From Selaginella moellendorffii (Eukaryota > Streptophyta > Lycopodiopsida > Selaginellales > Selaginellaceae), in assembly GCF_000143415.4 (NCBI RefSeq), contig NW_003314345.1, positions 632,264-696,263 on the forward strand: a stretch of 64,000 nt of DNA, in the 5' to 3' direction. The notes under the pieces were generated by a model. That model worked only from the letters and a program-made list of their open reading frames with translations, did not search any database and was not told the DNA's origin. The translations under genes and the position numbers were made by a program. Within the stretch, counting starts at the first letter, position 1. Every line of letters starts with the position of its first letter. Positions 33,849 through 42,739 of the stretch are shown piece by piece.

Positions 33849-36421
33849 CTATAAATGATGACTGGTGTCTGTCCGATCAAATGGCTTCTGATATACCATT
33901 CCATCTGCCATTTGGTTGATTTCTGCAGCCACCTCCTGGACTGGCCGGTTCTCTATCACCATCGCTCCAAGCCGTTTTGCAAGGTCCCCCAGAACATACG
34001 GTTTCTTCTCCCTAGTTTCCATACTGCAAGAGATGGGGTGCACTGCATATGTGTGCGTGTTCGCTGCAGTTTTAATCGGCGAGTCATCGATGATGAGGAT
34101 TTCACTTGAGCTAGCAGTCCGGTTCATCACTACAGCCTCTGGCTTGACGAAGATGGGCTTGCTACCCCTCACATGGACCATAGTCAAGCAATCCTCCTGC
34201 GTTAGGAGAAAGTCAAATGGTAATATTACTCGCGTCTGATCGTGCATCATCTGTAGCAACGTTAATGCATTGTGGCGCATCATGGATGTCCAAACTCCCA
34301 ATTGCAAATTGAACCCGGCCCTCTGTTTTAAGTGTCGCATGGTCATTATTAGATCCCGCAGTTTCTCCCGTGTGATTAATGTGAATCTGTCTCTTTTGAC
34401 CAACTTGCGACCGCAGGCTTTGGAGGGTGCAATGACATTCGAGGACGAGCCACGCTCATGGGAGAAAAGGACACCGTTCAGATCAAAAACGATACAGTAC
34501 CTTCGCCGTGACTCTGAAATGAAATGCGTCAGCATAAAAAATGGTACAAGTCAATTTTACCATCTACAATATTAGCGAATGTTGCTCCCGATGGTCGTTG
34601 AGAGGGTTTTGGTCGAGGAAACGTGAAGGGCGGAAATACTCTCCTCTGCAATGTGGGGTCAATCGCATCCGATGGCATGTGGGCACATGCCATTTCAGCT
34701 GTAGACTCTGGTACAACTGGCTCAATAGTGGCATGGGGTGGTTCCGATGGCGTGTGATCACACGCCATTTCAGCTGGTGCCTCCGTTGGCAAAGTGGACA
34801 TGACCGAACAGGCAGCAGGGGCGGTGTAGGGAGGTTCCAACGACGCGTAGTCAGACGATTGGGCACACGTTGAGTCCGTTGGAAATGAGGATACGACCGG
34901 CTCGGCGGCTGGGGCGGCCTCATGTGGGTCCAATGGCGCCTGGTCACCGTCAGTTGGATATGTGGACAAGATTGACTCAGTGGTATGGGCAGCATCAAGT
35001 GGAGCGTGGTCAGCTTGCTTGGCGTTGATATGGATAGTAGCCTCCACCAGCTCTGATGACTCTTGCAGCCAAGTAGAGTCCACTGGCGGATCCATATGCA
35101 TGTCCAAATATCTCCCTTCGATTGAGATGGTATCCTCCCATGCTACTAAAAACAAACTCATTAGCACATTGAATCGACTATACTGTATTTACCATCAACT
35201 GCTATTGAGGAACTAGGACCGATATCACTTGAGCGCACTGCTGATTCTGAAGGATTGGACATACGTTTCGACCCTTGCTTGGCACTATCCTTCCTCGACA
35301 CTAAAGGCTAGAGTTTGTAAATTCAACTGAATAATCTCTACTTACCATTTGCTCTGCGACCTACATGGACAATGTTAGAAATGGTAAAAGGTTAGGAATG
35401 GATGTATTATTATTTACCTGATGGTTTGTCTTGTATGACCTTCCTCCGCCGCTCTTTGGCCACCTCAGGCTGGCCATCGTCGTCATCATCATCGTCGTCG
35501 TTATTGTGATCGTCACCATTGTGAGGACCATCCAAGTCCTCTTCGTCCTCCTCTTCTTCGTCCTCCTCTTCTTCGTCCTCCTCTTCGTCCTTCTGCTCTT
35601 CCTGCTCATTATCTTTCTCTGGCTCCTCATCCCCCTCCTGCATTTCTTCCATAGGCTGCTCAGGCTGGATGGCTTGTTCTTCCAGGACAATCTTGGGAAA
35701 ATCATCTGGCCGAGTCTCCATCTCAAAATACAAGACATCCATAGCCTGTTTTAGTGCGTGACCTAGGACCGTATCCTCACCCGACTGTCTTAACATGGTT
35801 TCTGCACGTTCTTGCACCCTTCGAAGACGACGAGATGAGAAAAACGTGGCCCTGCCTTGAAAAGCTTCCCTCATCCATTGTACCTCTCCATTGAGATTGG
35901 GGAAGGGGAGTCCGCCATAGGAATCTGAGTCATGAGGTGGTGACTGCCTGCTTTCACTCAGCCCTTGATCTGCAATGAATGGCATGAGCACACACGCCAT
36001 AACCGCGAGGCATTACCTATCATCTTTTCGTTGCCCTTCTTCCTTTTCGAATCAAACGCCTCTGATCTCGACGACTGTCCAACGTGCTTTCGCTTTTTAT
36101 GACCACTGTCAGTTTGAGCTTGGCTGGTGCTTGCCTGTTTTGCCTTTGAAGAAGTTTCTCCTGCAAGGAATGGCATGAGACCACACGCCATTGCAAATAT
36201 AATTTGTACCTCCTTTTTTCCTATTGCTTTTCTGTTTGTCCTTCTTCGATGCGCCACCAGTGCGCTTTTCAGTCCTCGTGTCTGAATATTCACAACGATC
36301 TATAATCAAAATGGCGTGAGGCCTCACGTGACCTTACCTTGTGCAGGTTGTGAGCTCGGCCCAACATGGGTATCTTCAACAGTAGCTGTTAACGCCGTTT
36401 CAGCATCTGGGGGTGGCCACG
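33849..36421 (-). CDS. FCP1/NIF-like HAD-fold protein with acidic N-terminal region
   Basis: Spliced minus-strand gene. Supported exons: 36,421-36,338, 36,299-36,210, 36,160-36,017, 35,969-35,418, 35,360-35,346, 35,300-35,193, 35,145-34,561 and 34,513-33,849 (stop TAG). All joins keep the frame; introns are 38, 49, 47, 57, 45, 47 and 47 bp. The 5' end is unresolved. About 740 residues: a basic/Ser-rich N-terminus, a long Glu/Asp run (about 35,490-35,640), a Pro/Ala/Thr-rich part containing two palindromes, then a C-terminal FCP1/NIF-like domain: CIVFDLNGVLF (second Asp of the DxDx motif is Asn), GVWTSMMRHNA, and ILIIDDSPIKTAANTH. In active relatives this fold dephosphorylates phosphoserine proteins such as the RNA polymerase II tail. 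With DLN instead of DLD activity is doubtful. Its role in a transposon is unknown. Confidence 0.75.
34672..34768. repeat. Two exonic palindromes in the FCP1-like gene
   Basis: 34,672-34,693 (one mismatch) and 34,747-34,768 (perfect 22-bp palindrome, half ATGGCGTGTGA). They lie in open frame and encode the repeated phrase AEMAC.H.PS on the minus strand, so the protein carries the palindrome as peptide. Confidence 0.85.
35970..36016 (-). other. 47-bp intron carrying the 22-bp palindrome
   Basis: GTAATGCCT...CATTGCAG on the minus strand; the palindrome occupies 35,979-36,000. Removal joins ATA G|AT CAA in frame (…EKMIDQGLSES…). Confidence 0.75.
36161..36209 (-). other. 49-bp intron carrying the 22-bp palindrome
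   Basis: GTACAAATT...CCTTGCAG on the minus strand; the palindrome occupies 36,170-36,191. Removal joins GGA G|GA GAA in frame (…KKGGETSSK…). Confidence 0.75.
36300..36337 (-). other. 38-bp intron made largely of a palindrome
   Basis: GTAAGGTCACG...GATTATAG on the minus strand, with the palindrome GTGAGGCCTCAC at its centre (repeat copy 36,311-36,332). Removal joins CAA G|AT CGT in frame. Very short even by compact-genome standards. Confidence 0.65.
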
Positions 36422-36592
36422 CTCCTGCATACAGAGCTTGTGAGATAACATTTAAACTTAAAGTGCGTACTCACCAGGTTCGCAGAGAAGATACTATTTT
36501 TCTTTGGCAACTGTAATTATATGCTCCATTGAAGTCACCTCTTCAATGGAGTTTGTCACCGCAACACACGGGACACCCTTGAGTAGTGCGGC

Positions 36593-39052
36593 TCAAAAGA
36601 ATAGTCTGCCGTAGTTGTACTCGGCAACGTATTTGCCCTTGGAGTCGGAAGCAGGTGACCCACCCGCTATTGCGTTGAAGACCCAGCTGAGCATTTCCCA
36701 TGCTGCACCTAGAGCTTTCTCTGGATTCGAAAGCTCCATAGCCGTCTTCAGTTCCTCAGGCACGGGTAAATTGACCTCCCTCAGATCAATTCGATTGGCC
36801 TTGTCAAACGAAGCTGGGAAGTCACTCCAGTCCCACTCTGCTGCAGGACCAATAACAAGGGCGAGTGTGAAGATGCGGACATTCGTCAGTATCTTCTTCT
36901 TAGCCATTATCCCATGGATCTCCCGCATCTCCTTGCCTTTCAACCGAGCCTTCACCTCGTTCAAGGCCTTCCAGAACTTGTGATAGGATTCGGAGTCGTA
37001 GATCATATAGTGGACTGAAGATTCCACCTCTGCAAGTCCCACCATTAAGTCAATGATGGAGCTGACTTCGTCTGCATGAGTGATCTCCTCGTTTGTGAAG
37101 TCCATCACACAAAAGATGTTCTTGACCTGCTCATCTCCGCGGGAAACGATGCTCCTCCGCCTTTGATCCTCATCCGAATTCAAGTATACCCGGTAAGGTT
37201 CTCGATAGGCCTCTGCTGCGGGGTCGAGCTATTTCTGAAGCCGGCGGTCGACATCAATCTTAATGAAATTTGGATACTGATCCAACTTCTCAGCTTTACT
37301 TTTCGTGGCATCCCGCAGCAGATCGATGAACTTGGGGGCCCCCTTCACGTACTCGTCGATGTCTTCATTTGACAACTCCAGCGCTTCCATCATCTCTTGC
37401 GTGGTGTCGATGCTCACCCTCTCCACGGCCACTTGCTCGAAGATCCAATCCTTCAATAGCGCACGAGCTCTCAGAGTCGTGCACAAGTCCTCGTATGTCA
37501 CAATATGGCCGGGAGTCATTTTGGTCTTGTTGAAGACAACCTCACCACGTAGAAGAGCATTAGCCACTGTCAGAAGGTCGTCGTCGTCTAGAGACCGCGA
37601 GAAACGCAAGGCGTTGAGCTTCAAATCATTGGGCTTCCGGCCGTCCTCCACACCCATTGAGTTTGGCAACTCCCCGTCATGGTACCTCCTCAGCACATCT
37701 ACCCATTTGTCAAAAACAACTTTTGTCGCGAGTAGAATGTTATGGATGCTGAGTGTGTCATTGACCCCCAGTGTTTTCGAGAGAAGACTCGAGAATTCAT
37801 GCAATGGAAATGGCGTGAGGCCACATGCTATGCCACATACAACGAGGCTTACCTGCCAGGCGCTAGTTGCTAGTGCACGTCCTTGTCCTGGTTTTTGTGG
37901 CTTCTTCAGTTGAACCCAGAGCTTCCGTGTTCGTGCCAATGTCTCGTGCAGACCCGATTTGTAGCACGTTTCTTGCTTGACATTCTGCGCGTGGGAGATG
38001 TATATGATAGATCGGAGGGGCGAGTTGCCTTTTATCAGGCGGACAACTCTTGTCTTGAAGACTTTCTTCACCTCCTCGCTCACCATAATATCCACAACTA
38101 TCTCTTGCATCGCCAAGCTAGAATGCTGCCCGGAGACGGCATAGAACCGGATGTTCTGATCGTCCAACACCTTCCTATTGATCAAGTCTGGAAACTTCAT
38201 CTCGCCCTTCATTTTTTGGTAGTAGGGGATCACGTCTGCGATGTCGGGTGTTACTGGACTTGCCAGCATCTTCTGCTTCAATTTCTCCACCCACTCATCA
38301 GATACTAGCCTGTGGTTGTATTTGCTTTGGATGTCGATACGGCTCACGTCGATTGTATATACTTTGTTGGAATAGTAACAAGTACTATTATCTGCGACGA
38401 TTTTTGCTGCCTCTTCTTGCTCTTTCTGCTCTTTGCGGCTCTTCTTTTTGGTGGGTGTAGTGTTTGAACCCGAGGCAATGGCATCACCGAGTAGCTTCTT
38501 TTTTGGAGCAGGAGAGTCGGATGTCGGCTTGAGCTTGACCACCCTTTTCTGCTTTGGGGTAGTTTCCAGATCGACCCCCTTCCCCTTCGCTTCGCGAACT
38601 GGAGGCACTCTCAATGGCTCAATGTTGGAATATAGTTTTTGAACATCGCCGTAGGTGAGGTCCGTGGATTCCATGTGATCTTCATAGACCCGCAGCGTCT
38701 TTGAAATTGTGGGCCTCCTGGACAACCTCTCCCTAGCTCCCTCTAGGAATTCCTCATAGCCGCTGCCCCCCTCCGGGAAGCCGCTAGGATGTGCAAGGTG
38801 GATCTTGAAGGCAGACGCTGTCTCTACCACAAGTGCCAGTCCATATTCTTGCATGGAACTGCATGGAGTGTCCGTCACTTGGATGAGGATCCCCATGCAT
38901 TCTTTTCTCCCACCATCTGTGTTGTACAGCCTCAGATCCTCGCCTTCCATCCCGAAAGTCCAACTGGTGAGCTCCTCCCCCTTCTCTGCATCCACATTGA
39001 CAGTGGCTGGAAGAAGAACGCAATTCCTCGCCTGTTCAGAAATGCACAACAA
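36593..39052 (-). CDS. ParB-like (ParB/sulfiredoxin fold) protein, one in-frame TAG
   Basis: Minus-strand frame of 607 codons (39,052-37,229), then TAG at 37,229-37,231, then 211 further codons in the same frame ending TGA at 36,593. The upstream end looks like an exon start: TTTCTGAACAG precedes GCGAGGAATTG, so 5' exons are probably missing from this call. Residues about 235-350 have ParB-like features: an IDVSRID strand, conserved Arg, and YAVSGQHSSLAMQEIV resembling the ParB GxHR box. Residues 130-225 are Lys/Pro-rich. The C-terminal half has no domain I know. At 37,802-37,855 a palindrome-bearing 54-bp stretch begins GTAAGCC but ends GCAT rather than GCAG, so it may be a retained intron; it keeps the frame. 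ParB-like folds bind DNA or act as nucleases; the function here is inferred. Confidence 0.65.
37802..37855 (-). other. Probable failed or retained 54-bp intron
   Basis: Starts GTAAGCCTCG like the spliced introns of the neighbouring gene, carries the palindrome at 37,810-37,831, and ends CATTTCCATTGCAT where neighbours end ...ATTGCAG. A G-to-T change at the acceptor would abolish splicing, but 54 is divisible by three and the stretch has no stop, so the protein frame survives with 18 extra residues. Confidence 0.5.
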
Positions 39053-39882
39053 TTAGAGCTGACAGATGAAAAGCTAGTAGCTGGAAATAACGTGAGGCCA
39101 CACGCCATTCACCACTGCATCAGATGTCTTGAGGCTGCATCCTAAGATGGCGTGAGGCTACACGCCATCTGTAACCGGACTGCACTCGAGAGCCCAATCA
39201 GTGCATGCCAATGTTGCTACTGAATGGCATGTGGCCTCATGCCATTTTCTACTTGGCCTAAAAGACTTACCATTTGAAGCCGAATGGAGGCGTGACAACC
39301 GGACTCGCTGGCGAATGTGCACTGTGTGTGCAGCGGATCGTAGCAGCAAGGCTACTCTACCACTTACAGTTGGAGAGTGGCGCTGAAATCTCTCGGGACG
39401 CCAAGTGGGCTGCGTGTGGGTGGCGGAGTGGGCGGCGGAGTTGGCGGCGAAGTTACAAATTGGGTGTGTCTTGAAGTGGACGCCGATGCACACGAGCGCG
39501 ACACGAGCGCGATGCGAGCGCGAGTGTGATGCAAGCGCGAGTGGACGCCGATGCACACGAGAAACCTGTAGAGAAGTGGGAGCGCGAGTGGGAGCGCGAT
39601 GCGAGCGCGAGTGGGAGCGTGATGCGAGCGCGAGTGGGAGCGCGATGCGAGCGCGAGTACGAAGCAAAATGCAAAACCTAACCTCACACGCGCGAAATGT
39701 CACGACGGTTGGTAATCCCGCCACGTCATCATTTCTCGGACTTGGGCGCCACCATTAATTTCTAGATCGGCGCGCGCATGCGTGAAATCCAAAAGAAATC
39801 CGCAACGTCATCATTCCTCGGACTGCATGCACGCGAAATCCAAAAGAAAGATCATGATTGGGATATCATTTAATACCCTCGC
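39053..39882 (-). promoter_or_regulatory. Upstream region and likely 5' exons of the ParB-like gene
   Basis: Contains three palindromes (39,087-39,108, 39,147-39,168, 39,224-39,245), a low-complexity stretch of GCGAGCGCGAGTGGGAGC units (39,460-39,660) and two ACGTCATCATT motifs near 39,722 and 39,800, the ACGTCA core being a typical plant bZIP site. A minus-strand frame (39,724-39,158) overlaps the low-complexity part and is probably not a protein. A leader exon or intron is likely here, since the next coding exon begins at a 3' splice signal. Confidence 0.35.
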
Positions 39883-39892
39883 TATATTTATA
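39883..39892 (-). promoter_or_regulatory. Candidate TATA box
   Basis: TATAAATATA on the minus strand, about 90 bp upstream of the ACGTCATC motifs and oriented towards the ParB-like gene. Position and sequence fit a core promoter; no transcript evidence. Confidence 0.35.
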
Positions 39893-40553
39893 CCATGCAT
39901 GATTGGATATTCCAAAGCATCTTGTATTTCCAAAAATGCCAGATGTTCAGCTAAATAAATTGTCAGAGGATGACGTTCAAGCATGTGGGCTCATGCAATT
40001 TTGATCCCAAAAAATGCACCAAAAAATGCTCGGCGTCATCTGGCGTTATCTCTTGAATGGCGTGGGGCCGCATGCCATTTTCAGGAGCACATAGGAGTAT
40101 ATTCCTAGAATATTCTAACACGCGCGAGATTGTTTTGAGTTTCCTGGAGATCCAACCGTTAGATCGCAACTAGATTTTACAGAATGGTATACAATGTCCT
40201 TCTTGATGACCTTGCAAAGAAGCATCTCGATCGGACACCACATGAGACCACACGAGCCTTACAATGTTTCAGGGGCATTTGCCATAGATCCAACCGTTAT
40301 TTTGCTCCAAGATTCTACAGTTTGGTGTGCATTGACCTTTCCATCGACACTGCAAAGGGACATCACAATCAGATGCGGGATCACAAGAAACCAACTTCAC
40401 TAACTCTGGTTTCACCAAGATCTACATAAGGAGTTATGAAATGAAAGGACCCTCTCTATTGAAATGTGTTTATGGTCCTATGGGCATTGTGACATATCCA
40501 AGGATTTTGCATCAAGTTCTGTATTTGCATGTTTATCAAGCTACTGAATTGCT

Positions 40554-40577
40554 AAACCCTAAACCCTAACCCTAAAC
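40554..40577 (+). repeat. Interstitial telomere-like motif 1
   Basis: Two perfect AAACCCT units, one AACCCT and a partial AAAC. It is the plant-type telomeric repeat. A longer version lies at 41,424-41,454. Confidence 0.8.
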
Positions 40578-41423
40578 ATGTGGCAAATGCTGCGTGAAGA
40601 AAGATGCCCTTTCTGGGCAAATGCTGTAAGAGGCAGATGCCGAGCAGATGTATCTCAGGCTAGTGAAGGGGACAAACGAAAGCTAGCAACCAAAGGAATG
40701 TAAGCAACCAAAGGAATGTAAGTAGGGCATGTGTTTGTAAGTTTAAAAATGCCTCAACCACTTAAATTCCCAAGTAAATAAAGCTGTTTCTATTTTTGGT
40801 ACAGGTAAACTTTATAGCGTGTGGGCTCATGCAATTTTGAACCCAAAAATGCACCAAAAAATGCTCGACTAGCATTATTCTTTGAATGGCGTGTGGCCTT
40901 ATATTGCCATAAATGACACAGCATAATTATTCCTTTACACGGCGAATAATCTTGGAGCACATAGGAGTATATTCCTAGAATATTCTGACACGCGCGAGAT
41001 TGTTTTGAGTTTCCTGGAGATCCAACCGTTAGATCGCAGCCAGATTTTACAGAATGGTATACAATGTCCTTCTTGATGACCCTGCAAAGAAGCATCTCGA
41101 TCGGACACCACATGAGACCACACGAGCCTTACAATGTTTCAGGGGCATTTGCCATAGATCTGACCGTTATTTTGCTCCAAGATTCTACAGTTTGGTGTGC
41201 ATTGACCTTTCCATCGACACTGCAAAGGGACATCACAATCAGATGCGGGATCACAAGAAACCAACTTCACTAACTCTGGTTTCACCAAGATCTACGTAAG
41301 GAGTTATGAAATGAAAGGACCCTCTCTATTGAAATGTGTTTATGGTCCTAGGGGCATTGTGACATATCAAAGGATTTTGCATCAAGTTTTGTATTTGCAT
41401 GTTTATCAAGCTACTGAATTGCT

Positions 41424-41454
41424 AAACCCTAAACCCTAAACCCTAACCCTAAAC
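41424..41454 (+). repeat. Interstitial telomere-like motif 2
   Basis: Three AAACCCT units, one AACCCT and a partial AAAC, one unit longer than the copy 870 bp upstream. Confidence 0.8.
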
Positions 41455-42476
41455 ATGTGGCAAATGCTGCGTGAAGAAAGATGCCCTTTCTGGGCAAATG
41501 CTGTAAGAGGCAGATGCCGAGCAGATGTATCTCAGGCTAGCGAAGGGGACAAACGAAAGCTAGCTATAAACATGACGGGATGCAAATAGATTACTAGGCT
41601 GGTCCTGCGAAAATCAAAAACCATAATTGAAAACATTGAAAATGCAAAAAGAAAGGTTTATAATATTTTTGAATTTTAAGCAACCAAAGGAATGTAAGTA
41701 GGGCATGTGTTTGTAAGTTTAAAAATGCCTCAGCCATATAAATTCCCAAGTAAATAAAGCTGTTTCTATTTTTGGTACAGGTAAACTTTATAGCGTGTGG
41801 GCTCATGCAATTTTGAACCCAAAAATGCACCAAAAGATGCTCGACTAGCATTATTCTTTGAATGGCATGTGGCCTTATATTGCCATAAATGGACGTACAC
41901 ACACAGCATAATTATTCCTTTACACGGCGAATAATCTTGGCGCGGATTGCTGACATGGCATGGCAAAGTTCGAATCACTGACATGGCACAGCTGGATCGA
42001 GGCAAGGACATGATGTGACAAAGTTCAACCTCCGACAGCAAAGTCTAGAAGCTACTCAGTTTGAAATTTGTCAGAGGAATCATAAGATCTGGTTTGTCAG
42101 AGGATTTGATGTGACGTTCAAGCGTGTGTTATTTTTGAATTCTCGAACTCATTCCTAGGTCTATCATTTTTGTGCGCCGTGTTCTTGGTTCCGCTGAGCG
42201 CAGTGAGCGCTGCTTGTGTAAGCGGCGTTGTGAGCTGTGGTTTATGCGTCTACAAGCGGTTGCGGCATTGCGAGCGCCATTGTGAGCGGCAGTTTATGCG
42301 AGTGGCAGTTTGTGCGAGCGGCGCTACGAGCAGTTGCGGTGTTGCGAGCGGCGCTACAAGTAGTTGCGGTGCTGCGAGCGGCACTGTCTTTGGTGTGGCT
42401 ACCGCTTCCTCTTGATATTCGGCACTTGTGCTTCCTGGTATGTTCACCATGGAATGGTTTAGGACCACATTTAGAA

Positions 42477-42666
42477 ATGGCATGAGGCCACATGCCATCT
42501 TGGGCCCTTGCAATTTCATGGCTAGCGTATTGTCATGTATGTTTTTACTTGCCTGCAGCTGTGTGTATATCAAGATGGCATGAGGCCTCATGCCAATTTT
42601 GTGAATGCGAAATTTCACGTGGGTGTCAATAGCATGTTTGAATAATGGCATGTGGCCTCATGCTAT
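42477..42666. repeat. Cluster of three palindromes upstream of the transposase start
   Basis: 42,477-42,498, 42,575-42,596 and 42,645-42,666, each beginning ATGGCATGWGG, all within 270 bp before the ATG. The region upstream (42,180-42,410) is a low-complexity GCGAGCGGCGCTAC-type stretch, like the one upstream of the ParB-like gene. Confidence 0.85.
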
Positions 42667-42739
42667 TTGGTATGTTATGATTTAGGCCATTCTCCAATCA
42701 TTTTTTGTATGGTCTTAACTTCTTTTCTGCACTTTCAGA

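Larger units (their letters stand above)
40084..41945. repeat. Tandem duplication, ~870-bp unit
   Basis: 40,084-40,953 and 40,954-41,940 are near-identical direct copies starting GAGCACATAGGAGTATATTCC; the second carries about 105 extra bp (41,571-41,685). Each holds a (CCCTAAA)-type motif and palindrome-like pairs near 40,820/40,885 and 41,792/41,866. Short frames inside (for example 40,184-40,429 and 41,054-41,299) are duplicated copies without a recognised domain. Confidence 0.9.

Noticed and set aside
35431-35754. Hydrophobic plus-strand frame suggesting membrane segments
   Set aside because: It is the antisense of the Asp/Glu-coding run in the FCP1-like gene; the Leu/Val/Ile-rich reading is a by-product.
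39158-39758. Arg/Ser/His-rich long frames on both strands
   Set aside because: They follow a GCGAGCGCGAGTG low-complexity array and overlap each other on opposite strands; no domain and no conserved start.
40554-41454. True chromosome end
   Set aside because: Only two to three units, duplicated inside a mobile element and followed by 22 kb of further sequence.
42237-42493. Ala/Cys/Ser-rich frames in the GCGAGCGGCGC array
   Set aside because: Low-complexity leader sequence with open frames on both strands and no domain.
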